Assembly (NCBI GenBank): GCA_028293725.1
Contig: JAQGOE010000119.1
Span: forward strand, 37,692-101,691
Length of the DNA: 64,000 nt
Direction of reading: 5' to 3'
DNA from: Gammaproteobacteria bacterium
GTDB lineage: Bacteria; Pseudomonadota; Gammaproteobacteria; Steroidobacterales; Steroidobacteraceae
A program made the translations under genes and the position numbers. Shown here piece after piece: positions 16,673 through 26,800 of this stretch (position 1 is the first letter of the stretch; every line of letters starts with the position of its first letter). Below the pieces are notes generated by a model. The model ran no database searches. It had not been told where the DNA came from and saw only the letters and a list, made by a program, of their open reading frames with translations.

Positions 16673-19600
16673 TTGGAGACCGGCTCGGCGGGGTGTACGG
16701 AAACACTGGCTACCGACTGCTCCCCAAAGATCTCACGAGTCGACTGCAAAAGCCGGCTCGCGAGCTCAGGGTCGTGAGTCGAGTTGATTCGTGCAACTAG
16801 ATTACGCAACAGACCCTGGGCCGCAGCTGCCGCCTCCGCCGGATCCTGCTTTGCCAAGCTCACCAGTTCGCTCCGTACTGCCCGCACATCGAGCCGTACG
16901 CGACTGGTGAGGTATTGATCCAGGGTTTGGTAACGACCATAACGATTACGAGCCGCGCCGAGCTGATCGAGAGACGGCGCAACTGCCCGCCCGTGGCTAA
17001 CGAGATCCAACGCCTGCGGGAACCGGCCCTCTTTCGCCGCAACGGATGCCAGACGCAAGTAGGCAGCCGCTATTGCAGCCGGTCCGTCCCGAGTCACGAA
17101 GGGGTCGTTCGCCGGTAGATCGGCCCGTACCTCGCCTAGGCGGGCCTGCGCGGCGCCGACATCATCAGCCTCCGCCTGCTCGAGCAATTGCTGTTTGAGT
17201 GTGCTCACCCGCGCCGCGTGCTCGCGTTGCCTGGCCTCCTCCGCCTGGTTGGCGACCGCTGCCGCGAGCAGCTTTTCCTCCTGGGTGCGCCCCGCAGAGT
17301 CCTGCTCATACTTGCGCGACAAGTCCAACATGTGGCTCGCATCCGCGAACCGCTGTTGTCCACGCAGCGCTGTGGCCTGTTCCACGTACACCAGGGACGC
17401 CCTGGCCTTCACCTGGTTGATGTACGGATCGGCCTCAGGTAGCAACGCTTCCAAACGTTGCAGCTCGCGGTCGAATGCCACACCCCAGGGGCTATCGATA
17501 CGCGTGGCGACCAGTAGGGCTTCGATCTTTTTCCGGCTGGCTGCGATTTGAACATCACGTTGCTTGGAAGCTCGCTGTGTGGCGGAAATGCGCAGGTCGA
17601 TGAGGGTTTTCCGCAACGCTCGCGACTCGGGATACAACGCGTAGGCCCCTTCGGTGAATTCCAGTGCGGCGTCCAGACCTCGAGCACCTTCTACGCCGGC
17701 CGCGATCTGCGCCAGCCGTGTGCGAAGTTGGAGCTCGATGTCTTTTGCATCGGGCGCCCGCTGACGAGTCATTTCCTCGGCGGCCGCTGCCAAAACGCGC
17801 GCCTCAGCCAAGGAGAGGGTCGGCTGTGCAAGGCCCTTCTGGATCTGCGCCCGCAACTCGTCACTGCTCAGTTGCGCGGGAGTTGCTTCCGGCACGACGG
17901 GGACCGGCGGAGACTGAGCGCCCGCGCCAGCGCCAGCCGTGGCAACGTTGGCAACAGCGGCCCCGCCAGCCGCAACGGCCCCGCCAGCCGGAACGCCCCC
18001 GCTTGCCGCGACCGACGCCGCACTCAAGCGCTCACGAACCGCCAACAGCCCCGCATCCGCGGGCGCCAACTCCAAGCCCGTAGCCACCAACTCGCCCGCC
18101 AGCGCCGTCTCACCCCGCTGCGCCGCCTGCCCCGCTTGCTCCGCGAACGCTCCAGCCAGACGCGGATCGTGCAACAATGCGCTGAGCGGATCCACCTGCC
18201 GCACGACAGTCAACAATGACCGTACATTCTCCCGGTTCTGCCGTGGCACCAACCAGCCACGTTGCAGTTCTAAATCAAACGCGTTGCTCTCACGTTTTAT
18301 TTCCGCGTTCTTGCGCGCAGTCAGACGCTCACGAATATCCTGCACAGCCTGTGAGTCAGGCAGGAACTCCTCTAACTCAGCAAGCACCGCAGCGGCTCCC
18401 GCGTAGTCATAGTGTCCCGTGCCGGCGTCCACCAGGGCATCCATTCGATTCTCGAAATATCTTATAAATCCCGTACGCGCCCGTTCGTCGAGAAACACCG
18501 AGGCGCGGCGATCCGGCTCGAGCTGCCGCAACTCCGGCAGCATCGGCTCGATCCGGTGCGCATCCGCGGAAGCCAGCGCCTTGGCCACGGTACGCTCGTG
18601 GTACTTCTGTATCTGACCCGATACCAACATGACCAGGACCACCACAGCAGCAATCGCCGCCCCTCCTCCTGCCGCGTAGACGGCCGGAAGACGACGCAGT
18701 GGGCGCAGGCCATCAAAGAACTCCGGCACCGATTTAGGGCGCTGGTCACGACGAAATGCCAGGCCGCGCCGCAAAGTACGCCACTGCCGCTTCGACAAGC
18801 CCGGTGGCGGCGCGGGGACCACGCCGGCATCGCGCGCCTGCGCAGCCGAAAGTCGATCGAACGGGTGTCGGCCCGCGATAAACTCATAAGCGACGCATGC
18901 GATCGCATAGATATCGTCCCGCGGATCGGATTCCTCGCCCTCTATGACCTCGCATCCGGCGTACGCGGGAGTAAGCGCGCCGAGCGTCCCCGGGTCAAAC
19001 ACGGTCATGACCCCCGAGAGCTGCTCACTGTGCTTGACGGCACGCGCGATGCCGAAGTCGAGCACCTTTATCACGTTGTCGCGGGTGAGGAACGCATTGG
19101 CCGGTTTGAAGTCGGCGTGCACGATACCCTGCTCATGCGCATAAGCCATCGCACGGCAGATTCCTTGCGTGAGGCGCAGGGCCTCCTTCACACCCAGACC
19201 GATTCCTTCATTGCGCTTGATGAGTCGGTCGAGCGGCTCTCCTTCGAGGAGCTCCATGACCATGTAGACATTCGCGCCGTCGCGATCGAAGTCGTAGACG
19301 GTGACGATGTTGGGATGCGCGAGCTTCTGCGTCTTACGCGATTCCCGCTGCAGAGCCTGCAGCGACTGCGGATGCCGGCGGAACTCCTCGTTGAGGATCT
19401 TGATGGCGACGTGCGGGTTGCGATCCTGGGCCTCCACTTTGCGCAGGTCGCGTGCTTTGAAGACCGTGCCCATACCACCGGTACCGATGGATTCCTCCAG
19501 GACGAACCGGTTGTTAATGACACTTCCCACACTGGGTACGGGGCCTGCATCGGCCCAGAGAGCCGGATCGCCCCAGCCCGACCCGGTGGAGGCGCTGGCA

Positions 19601-19767
19601 TTCGGCGCGGTCGCAGGCACGGGCGCGCTCGCGAGCTGGGGCGCGATCGCGGGCGGCGGTATGCGAAACCGCGTCTTATCATTATCTGGCGCCGCTGCCG
19701 CACCAGGAGCCCGCCCCGCCGGTGGCACGGGCGAGCCGTCATCCAGCGCTACGGGCGATTCGCTCAT
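16669..19767 (-). CDS. ppkA: Type VI secretion Ser/Thr protein kinase PpkA
   Basis: This 1032-residue membrane kinase probably phosphorylates the Fha/TagH protein to switch on the secretion system. Ahead of the kinase is a Pro/Ala-rich tail of about 80 residues. The kinase domain (about 88-350) has the glycine loop IGTGGMGTVF, Lys123, catalytic Asp219 and DFG at 237-239. The usual HRD reads HAD (IVHADFKPAN), so it is a non-RD kinase and may not need activation-loop phosphorylation. A transmembrane helix follows (about 362-384), then a long, largely helical periplasmic part with an Ala/Gly-rich low-complexity linker encoded around 17920-18010. Its ATG overlaps the pppA stop (ATGA). Confidence 0.93.
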   Translation of the reverse strand: MSESPVALDDGSPVPPAGRAPGAAAAPDNDKTRFRIPPPAIAPQLASAPVPATAPNASASTGSGWGDPALWADAGPVPSVGSVINNRFVLEESIGTGGMGTVFKARDLRKVEAQDRNPHVAIKILNEEFRRHPQSLQALQRESRKTQKLAHPNIVTVYDFDRDGANVYMVMELLEGEPLDRLIKRNEGIGLGVKEALRLTQGICRAMAYAHEQGIVHADFKPANAFLTRDNVIKVLDFGIARAVKHSEQLSGVMTVFDPGTLGALTPAYAGCEVIEGEESDPRDDIYAIACVAYEFIAGRHPFDRLSAAQARDAGVVPAPPPGLSKRQWRTLRRGLAFRRDQRPKSVPEFFDGLRPLRRLPAVYAAGGGAAIAAVVVLVMLVSGQIQKYHERTVAKALASADAHRIEPMLPELRQLEPDRRASVFLDERARTGFIRYFENRMDALVDAGTGHYDYAGAAAVLAELEEFLPDSQAVQDIRERLTARKNAEIKRESNAFDLELQRGWLVPRQNRENVRSLLTVVRQVDPLSALLHDPRLAGAFAEQAGQAAQRGETALAGELVATGLELAPADAGLLAVRERLSAASVAASGGVPAGGAVAAGGAAVANVATAGAGAGAQSPPVPVVPEATPAQLSSDELRAQIQKGLAQPTLSLAEARVLAAAAEEMTRQRAPDAKDIELQLRTRLAQIAAGVEGARGLDAALEFTEGAYALYPESRALRKTLIDLRISATQRASKQRDVQIAASRKKIEALLVATRIDSPWGVAFDRELQRLEALLPEADPYINQVKARASLVYVEQATALRGQQRFADASHMLDLSRKYEQDSAGRTQEEKLLAAAVANQAEEARQREHAARVSTLKQQLLEQAEADDVGAAQARLGEVRADLPANDPFVTRDGPAAIAAAYLRLASVAAKEGRFPQALDLVSHGRAVAPSLDQLGAARNRYGRYQTLDQYLTSRVRLDVRAVRSELVSLAKQDPAEAAAAAQGLLRNLVARINSTHDPELASRLLQSTREIFGEQSVASVSVHPAEPVSK

Positions 19768-20492
19768 ACTGCACCAAACTTCACGACTACGGCGGAGATG
19801 TTGTCATTGCAGACGCCGGCGAGAGCCTGTCTCATGAGGTCCCGGCACGCTTTGGCAGGATTGCGTGCGGCCAGGTGTCGTCCCATATCTTCCGGGGCCA
19901 GCTCCTTGTACAACCCATCGGTACACAGCAGATAACGGTCGCAATCCCTGATCTCGCTCAGCTCAACATCGAGGAACAGCTCCTCCGTACCGCCGACCGC
20001 ACGAGTGATGACATTCGAAGGCTCGCGCGCGAGGAGCTCAGCGGAGGAGATGAGTCCGTCGTCGAGCATTTCCTGCGTGTCGCTGTGATCGCGTGTGAGC
20101 TGCTCGAGCAGTCCTTTGCGACTTCGATACAGGCGGCTGTCACCCGCCCAGAAGCTCAGGACGTGCCGCTCGAGCGCCAACAACACGGTCACCGTCGTGC
20201 CACTCAACCCGCTGCCACCCGTGGAACGACGCAAGGAGCCGTTCACCTCCAGGAGCCGATCCTCCACCTCATCCACGAGGACGCTCAGCCGCTGGTGTCT
20301 ACTCACCGCCGCGAGCGCCTCCACCACCATGCGACTCGCGGTTTCGCCCGCCTTGTGTCCTCCCATACCATCCGCCACAGCCCACAGGCCGACCGACGGC
20401 AGATCGAGAACGGAATCCTCGTTGTGCGTACGGACATTGCCCACCGCGGTAGCAGCGGCCGAGTGCCAGCGGAATAACGATTTCGTTGCCAT
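19764..20492 (-). CDS. pppA: Type VI secretion PP2C-family phosphatase PppA
   Basis: This metal-dependent protein phosphatase of 242 residues is the partner of PpkA and should dephosphorylate TagH/Fha to switch secretion off. PP2C motifs occur in order: NVRTHNEDS, AVADGMGGHKAGE, GLSGTTVTVLLAL, LLCTDGLYKEL and NDNISAVVV. The aspartates that coordinate the two metal ions are all present. The ATG at 20492 sits two bases after the tssK stop codon, and the stop overlaps ppkA, so the three genes are translationally coupled. Confidence 0.93.
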   Translation of the reverse strand: MATKSLFRWHSAAATAVGNVRTHNEDSVLDLPSVGLWAVADGMGGHKAGETASRMVVEALAAVSRHQRLSVLVDEVEDRLLEVNGSLRRSTGGSGLSGTTVTVLLALERHVLSFWAGDSRLYRSRKGLLEQLTRDHSDTQEMLDDGLISSAELLAREPSNVITRAVGGTEELFLDVELSEIRDCDRYLLCTDGLYKELAPEDMGRHLAARNPAKACRDLMRQALAGVCNDNISAVVVKFGAV

Positions 20493-20494
20493 GA

Positions 20495-21829
20495 TCAGCC
20501 GCGAATAGCCCAAAGCTCCAGGTTGAGGCCGGCGAGCTCGCCGGCCTGGTGAAGCGCGATGACGCCCGCGCTCTGCATCCCACGCCACAACTCGCTGGCG
20601 CGATCGAGCTCGAAATACGCCGAGCCCGCGTGATAAGGAATTTGCCGGGGAGCCACCGCCATCGGTCGCAGGGCGACGCCCGGAAGTTGCAGATTGACCA
20701 GGTCACGCAGCTTTTCCGGCGAGCCGATCTTGATTTGCAGCAGCAGCCGCGTGCGCAGATCCTCTGCCGCCAGGTCGGCCCGCGCTGCCAGAACGAACAT
20801 CGCGTTGTCGAACAACGAGTGATCCGCCACCAGCGCCACGCTGACACCGTACTTCTTCTGTGTGATGGGAATCGAGATGGCGTTGCTTTCCAACACGACA
20901 CTCAAAGCGGTGCGCAGAGCCAGGATCACCGGCTCGAATGTAGGCCGCAAGGCGTCGTGGCGATAACCCACAAATCGTGGGGGTCGGCGCGCGGGGCTCG
21001 TCAGTGTCGACAGATCGCCCGCGATTTCGAGCAACATTCTATAGAGCTCCTCGGGGTGACAATGTGGTTGCGCGGCCAGGTGCGCGATCACGGGCTCGTA
21101 GCGGTTCACGGCCTGCAACAGCAGGAAATCCGCGATCTCCGCCGCCCCTCCCCGGCCGCTAGCCACCGCTCTCGCCGCCAGGGCCTCACCTCTTTGGTGT
21201 AACATCCCCTGCAGCTCCGACAGGAATGTCGTGAGGCGCGGGGCAACACCGCTCTTGAGCACGGTGGGAATGAACGCGTCATCCAGGACAACATTCCCGT
21301 CCGCGCGGCATTCCAGTACGTGAGCCAACGGCAAGCAGGCGAAATCCGCGGTCGGATCGCTCTCCGGCAAAAACCGCATGTTGAGTCCGGCGACCTGGAG
21401 GTCGGCGGACTCGGTCGCGCTCGACAGGACATCGCGTGCCTCGTAGTCCCGGGCCCGATAACGCGCCAGGGCGCTTTCGCCCTCTTCCGGACCGCTCAGC
21501 ATCACCGACGAATTCCGCAACGGCAGAGCAAGCAAGACGACCTGGTCGCGCAGTCCCGAGCCGACCTCCAACGGGGGTGGCGGAGGGTCGTTGTCCGGTA
21601 TCGAGAATGGAGTGCCGTCTGGAAAGATTCCGCTGGCCCGTCGCACCGCGAGCTTGCCCACCGCGAGCAGGTCGCGCTCGATCTCCAGCTCCCGGAAACC
21701 CCACGGGTAGGTCCGAAGGGGTGCGGCCCGATCCTCGATGTAGGTCTCGAGGAAGCGCTCCTGCTGCTGGAAGTGCTGCGGCCGCAGAAACAGGCCTTCG
21801 GACCAGACGATGCGATTGTTTTCGGTCAT
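20495..21829 (-). CDS. tssK: Type VI secretion baseplate subunit TssK
   Basis: TssK (444 residues, the family's usual length) connects the phage-tail-like baseplate to the membrane complex as a trimer. The N-terminal signature RIVWSEGLFLRPQHFQQQERF is unmistakable. It is followed by the shoulder region with DNDPPPPPLEVGSG and the C-terminal head domain (VALVADHSLFDNAMFVLAARAD, ending GLNLELWAIRG). The ATG at 21829 begins the family signature; upstream sequence overlaps tagH1. It lies seven bases after the tagH1 stop. Confidence 0.95.
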   Translation of the reverse strand: MTENNRIVWSEGLFLRPQHFQQQERFLETYIEDRAAPLRTYPWGFRELEIERDLLAVGKLAVRRASGIFPDGTPFSIPDNDPPPPPLEVGSGLRDQVVLLALPLRNSSVMLSGPEEGESALARYRARDYEARDVLSSATESADLQVAGLNMRFLPESDPTADFACLPLAHVLECRADGNVVLDDAFIPTVLKSGVAPRLTTFLSELQGMLHQRGEALAARAVASGRGGAAEIADFLLLQAVNRYEPVIAHLAAQPHCHPEELYRMLLEIAGDLSTLTSPARRPPRFVGYRHDALRPTFEPVILALRTALSVVLESNAISIPITQKKYGVSVALVADHSLFDNAMFVLAARADLAAEDLRTRLLLQIKIGSPEKLRDLVNLQLPGVALRPMAVAPRQIPYHAGSAYFELDRASELWRGMQSAGVIALHQAGELAGLNLELWAIRG

Positions 21830-21836
21830 AGGGAAA

Positions 21837-23114
21837 TCACGAATGCCCGCTCGGGTGTGGGTCGCGCTCGTTCCTGGCGGTCTCCAGGTAACGCTCATAA
21901 GCCCGGGAAAATTCCTCTCCAAACAGGCGCTGGAAGGCGGATTCCGCTTCGCCCGTCAGTGTTTCGAACAAATCGCCATACTGCCGCCAGTAGCGCATGC
22001 TCGCCGGCATCGGCCACCACGAGCTGCGCCGGGCGCGGCGGTCGAACTCCTTCGCCAGGATCTTGGGATCGAAACGATTCAACACACTCTCGAAGCCGGC
22101 GCGCATGCCGACGACCATCGCGAGATGGTGTGTGCGGATGTCATGGAATCCATCCTCAACCGCCTCCATAGGTCCCAGATAGCGATCAGCCCGCCTTCGC
22201 AACAGCGCCGACAACGCGTCGTCCGCGTCTACCGCGAACTTCAGCGGATTGTTCTCCGACATCTTCACGCGCGTCACCGGCAAACGGAATTGATTGCGAA
22301 AGTCCGCGCGTGTATTGAGTGCCTCGACGAGTCCCTGAACGACCGAGCGCAGCATGCGACCCAGAGTTCCCGCCATATCCGGCGAGATGCCCTCAGGATC
22401 AATCCCGGCGCCACGCAGGAATGCTGACGCGTCAAACGCACCGCTCGAAGGCGCGGAGGAGCCCGCTGGTGCGGCAAACACCGGTAGCGCCGCCGCCGCA
22501 GGCGCCCGCTGCACCGGCGTAGGCGTTTCCGGCTGTGACGCCGGCGGTTCCGTATGGTCCCAATCAGCTGGGAGCGCTGCCGGTTCAGAAGTCAGCCGCG
22601 GCGGCGCGAAGTGATCCGCGAGCCCCGAGGAATGATTCCACGCCGCATCCGGTAAGGTCGCGCTTCGTTCAGACATCAGCACCGCAGGTGTGGACTTACG
22701 CAGCGGATCGAGACCAAAGGCGGTCCGCAGCGATGCCGTACTTTCCAACTCACCCGGCTCAGGCGCGGGCTCCTCCATCCGCACGGCGACGGGAACGGCG
22801 CCGGAGATTGCTACAGTGATCTCATACTCGTCAATAAAAAGACGATCGCCATCCTTCAGCGTCCTATGCTCGAGTTGTGGCAACGCGGAGTGCGCGTCAT
22901 TCAACGCGACCCCATTCTCCCCCGTGCTCACAATGCAGAAAGCGCCGTCGATGCAACAGACCGTCGCGTGATACCTCGAGATATACGGACTCGGCAGCAC
23001 CCAATCGCAGTCGGATGCCCGCCCGATGCGACCGCCCTCGATGCCAAACACCTTGCGCGGCTCGCCATCCGGGGTCTGCCCCTCACGCGTGACTATTTCC
23101 AGGACGAGGTTCAT
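21837..23114 (-). CDS. tagH: Type VI secretion FHA-domain protein TagH, copy 1
   Basis: This protein of 425 residues has an N-terminal forkhead-associated domain (about 1-105) that should bind phosphothreonine created by PpkA: GRIGRASDCDWVLPSPYIS, RYHATVCC and NGVALND carry the conserved Gly-Arg, Ser-x-x-His and Asn. A variable Pro/Ser-rich linker (about 110-260) follows, then the TagH-specific C-terminal domain (TLGRMLRSVVQGLVEAL through FGEEFSRAYERYL). A second copy lies at 29160-30200, and the two share both domains and upstream DNA. The ATG at 23114 has AGAGGA upstream. Confidence 0.92.
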   Translation of the reverse strand: MNLVLEIVTREGQTPDGEPRKVFGIEGGRIGRASDCDWVLPSPYISRYHATVCCIDGAFCIVSTGENGVALNDAHSALPQLEHRTLKDGDRLFIDEYEITVAISGAVPVAVRMEEPAPEPGELESTASLRTAFGLDPLRKSTPAVLMSERSATLPDAAWNHSSGLADHFAPPRLTSEPAALPADWDHTEPPASQPETPTPVQRAPAAAALPVFAAPAGSSAPSSGAFDASAFLRGAGIDPEGISPDMAGTLGRMLRSVVQGLVEALNTRADFRNQFRLPVTRVKMSENNPLKFAVDADDALSALLRRRADRYLGPMEAVEDGFHDIRTHHLAMVVGMRAGFESVLNRFDPKILAKEFDRRARRSSWWPMPASMRYWRQYGDLFETLTGEAESAFQRLFGEEFSRAYERYLETARNERDPHPSGHS

Positions 23115-23120
23115 GGGAGA

Positions 23121-23189
23121 AATCCTCTCACGAGGAGCGGCGCGGACCATTCAGCGCGGCCGAATTATGATTTCGCGCGCCGTCGCTCA
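23121..23189. repeat. Upstream element of tagH copy 1, duplicated at tagH copy 2
   Basis: About 69 bp directly upstream of tagH copy 1 align with 30227-30294 upstream of copy 2 over their whole length with few mismatches. Shared blocks include AATCCTC-CACGAGGA, GCGGAC-ATTC, TGATTTCG and CGCGC, ending in GCTCA. On the minus strand this copy contains CATAAT, a possible -10. Confidence 0.7.
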
Positions 23190-23822
23190 CAGGCGCTCCA
23201 CCCCTCCTTCGGCCGTCGGGTTTCCCGACAACATCGCGGCGAACGTGGCGGGTTCGGGCAGCCCGTTCACACACATCATGACCGGATCGCTATCATTCGA
23301 ACCATAGGTCCACCAGATCGACATGGGCCGTGTCGCAAGCTCGAGCTCGCGCAGCCACAGGAACGGCTCCTCGGTCGGATCGAGCCGGGCAGCCAGCGCG
23401 GCGACGCTCCGGTCGAATTCATCGAGGTCGAGATTCGCCGCCTCCAGCGCCTCGATCCCCAGCGTTTCCGCGGAATCGAACCAGCTCTCCCGGCTACGCG
23501 CGGTCGTGAGAGGAAATACGGCGACTTCCCAGTGCGCCACGACGGTCAGGGGGAAGTAGCGACCCACCCGGTCCACGCTGGGCAACAGCACTCCGGCGCA
23601 GGAATTCGCACCGCAGACTCCGCCAGCCAGCACGAAGCGCCATACCGGGCTGGTGAGGTAGGTCTCCAGCCAACACTCCTGCAACTGCACGCGGCTTTCC
23701 GTGAGACAGTCCTGCAGCCACCCGTCCCAGGAATCGACAAACTCCGCGGAAATGCGGCGCTGGAGGAAGTCGCCCCTGCAGGGAAGCTTGCCGTAAAATC
23801 CAACCGTCGGCGTGCCGCTCAC
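23187..23822 (-). CDS. tagF: Type VI secretion-associated protein TagF
   Basis: TagF (211 residues) is a cytoplasmic protein known in other systems to restrain secretion by acting on Fha. The family start VGFYGKLPCRGDFLQRRIS is followed by FVDSWDGWLQDCL and LLPSVDRVGRYFPLTV. The start is GTG at 23822, four bases after the tssM stop; no ATG lies near. It is a stand-alone TagF, not fused to a PppA domain as in some species. It sits between tssM and tagH1. Confidence 0.92.
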   Translation of the reverse strand: MSGTPTVGFYGKLPCRGDFLQRRISAEFVDSWDGWLQDCLTESRVQLQECWLETYLTSPVWRFVLAGGVCGANSCAGVLLPSVDRVGRYFPLTVVAHWEVAVFPLTTARSRESWFDSAETLGIEALEAANLDLDEFDRSVAALAARLDPTEEPFLWLRELELATRPMSIWWTYGSNDSDPVMMCVNGLPEPATFAAMLSGNPTAEGGVERL

Positions 23823-23826
23823 GAGA

Positions 23827-26800
23827 TCACATCGTGCAGCGAAAGCCGGCGAACAGATTCTGTCCGAACGGGTTGCGGCTGGAGGCCGCCTCCAGGACGA
23901 CACGCATCGAGTGACCGCCGGCGGTGAACGTGATGCGATAGTGGGTATCGGAAACCCGCTCGACCTGGGCACCCTCGAGCAAGCGGAACCAAGCCCAAGG
24001 ACCCTGCAGCGCGGGGCCGGCTGCCGGGCTGCCCGCGGCTTCGAAGTTGAAACTCGCGTCAGTGGAGGTTCCTGGCCACGCGAACGACTGGCTCTGCAGA
24101 GGGCCGTGGCGATACTCCAGAGTCTGCCCCTGCACTGAGAGTGTGAATCGTGCGGCCCCCGCATCCAGCGACTCCGGCAACAGGGTGAAACGTGCCTGCG
24201 GTGCCGTCGCACCCTCTTTGAAATATGCATCACGGATGTCTCTCACCAGCTGGAATTGCCGCAGCAGCGTGTTGGAGCCGCCGATCGGTCCGGCGCCCTG
24301 GCGCCACCGCCATGGAGAAGTCGACGTATCCACCAGCGACTCCAGGTTCTCGTGAAAGAACTTCTCGAACACGCCCGTGGGGCCGAAGATTTGCGCGAAG
24401 TCCTCCAGAGGAACGTCGCTGGTGCTGCCGCGGCTCAGTGGATAGCGTCCCGCGATGAGCTTTTGACATTCGGTCGACACCTCATCCTGGTAGCGGCGCG
24501 CGAGATCGACGTGAGCTTGGATGGAGGCCACTGCGACAGTCCGGACACCGAACTGCCCTATCATGTCGTTCACGGGAGGGGGCAACTGCTTGGCCGCCAG
24601 CTCGAGTCCCTGCAACGCGTCCACCTGGCCTGACTTCGTCAGCGCATCCAGCGCACTCGTCTCGCCGACGCCTGAGCCGACCGATTGCAGCTGATCGTGG
24701 GTGTGGACCAACATCACCAACACTTGGTCGAGTGGCGTCTGCCCGGCGGTACCGGACAACAACGTATGAATCGGGGCGAAATGGGCCGCCACCTTCGCAC
24801 CGGGAACGCGGGCCGTGCTCTTGTCGTCCCCCAGCGCTTTGGAGAGGACCAGCAACTGCGCATGGTCGGATGCCGCCGCCAAAAGTTTCGACGTGTCCGA
24901 CGAGCCTGACGCAAGCAGCGACGTGTTGGCGTCCGCGATGGTCAACAGACCCTTGAGTGGGGATGCCGGGCTGGAAACGATGGCGAGTACATCCGACAGT
25001 TCCCGCACGTTGGTGCTCGGCTTCAGCATGACGTCCCGCAAAACACCGTCCCAGTAGTCGATGTAGTCCTGCTCGTAGACATCCAGCACGTCGTAGATGA
25101 GCTGGCGACCGCGGTTGATATCGAACACGCTACTGCCGAACACCCACGAATCGTCGGCGAACTGCTTGACGAGTCTGAACTTGCCGACGGCGTTGATCTC
25201 GTCGAAAACCGGCCGTGTATAGAGCGCCGGCACAGGGTCGGACAGCGGCTTGCCGCTACGGCGCACGAGAACGAGCGGCGCGCCCGAACCGGCCGCGATG
25301 TCGAGCCGGATCGCACGCTTGGCATCATCGCCGTAGCCGAGCTTCAAGCGGCTATACATGAGTAACGCGAGAGATGCGTTACGGAGTGCTCCCCGCGCTT
25401 GCTCCACCACATCTTGGTTGACCGGTTGCGAAGTCAGCCGGTCACCGTCCGCGAAGAGCTGCTGAAAATGCTCCGTGAAGCGGCGCGCAGTCGCTTCATC
25501 CCCTGGGTAGACCCGACCCAACTCGTTGCTCGCAAGAACCCGCAAGTTTCCCGCGTCCCGATGCGAGGAGTCCGCCAGCATCAGGTAGCCCTTCAGGAAC
25601 TCATACAGGCGATCGGGCGTGGCTACGCTACCCGGCAATTCCTGCTCGAAGCGGTCAGACAGGAAGGGAGGCAGAATTCCATTATTCTCCCGCACGTACG
25701 CATCACGCGCCGCCTCTCCCACCAACGTGCCCCGATAGAGTCCCATGCGGATGCGCCATGGAATGTCTGCTTTGTACTTTTCGGCCGAGTCCGTCACAGT
25801 GCGCAGGACATCGAGCCTCGGCAGGAATGTCTCGAGCGGCAAGCCCGCAGTACCGGCGCCGAGCTCGGTCGACTTCAGATCCGCGGCGGCCCGGGTCACA
25901 TCGTCGATGTAGCTGGCATTCGCGCTGTAGCTCACCAACAGCCCGAGCACGCCGAGCAACAGCACGATGCCGCACCCGATGTAGGCAGCGGAGTGCAGCG
26001 CCAGCTTGCGCAGTTGCAATTTTCGATTCACGCCGGCAAGACCGGCTTCCTGAAAGATCACGCGCTTCAGCAGGCGCTCAATGAAATAGGCCCGGCCCGC
26101 ACTGGCGCCTGGCGGTGCCACGGCGCTCTCGAATCCGAACGAGCGCGCGATCGAGCCGAGCAGCCGGTCGATCGGCGTGCCTTCCTGCGTGCCGCTCGTG
26201 AAGTACACTCCTCTCAACAACACCTTGTGGTCGAACCGCGAGGCACCGAACACCTGTTTCAGCAGATCGCCCAGTATTGGCTTCAGGAGCGCCATCTGCT
26301 GTGGGAATGCCAGTACCGCCAGGCGTCTAGCTGGATCGCGCTCCGCTTGCATACGCGGCATTACGCGCTGTTGTAAACGCTCCAGCAGTCGATCGAACTC
26401 CCCGGTAAACGACTCCGCCGCCTGCCCCGACTCGGTGACATTCAGCGCAAAGGTTGCTCCCCAGACCTGGGACCGGGCATCCTCGCCTAGTTCGTCGAAC
26501 AGCGGCGTAAATCCCGCAACGAGATCGCACTTGGTGACCAGAAAGTAGACGGGAAACTCGATTCGCAGATCACGGCCGAGCTCATCGAGACGCTCCCGGA
26601 TGGCGCGGCTATGTTGCTCCCGCCCCTGCTCATCGAGTGTCAGCAACTCGGCAGCGCTCATTGCCACAATCACACCGTTGATCGGTTGCCTTGGGCGGTG
26701 CTTACGCAAGAGTTGCAAGAACGCGGTCCAGCCCGCGGCGTCCGCGGCCTGATTCGAGTCCTGCGTCGTATAGCGGCCCGCCGTGTCGAGAAGGACGGCT

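Noticed and set aside
18412..19935. Open frame of 507 codons on the plus strand
   Set aside because: It is antisense to the ppkA kinase gene, has no recognisable motif, and has no promoter or ribosome site.
22866..23927. Open frame of 353 codons on the plus strand
   Set aside because: It spans tagH1 and tagF on the opposite strand and crosses their intergenic element; no motif is present.
25399..26376. Open frame of 325 codons on the plus strand
   Set aside because: It is antisense to the periplasmic part of tssM, with a Gln/Arg/His-rich translation typical of a shadow frame.
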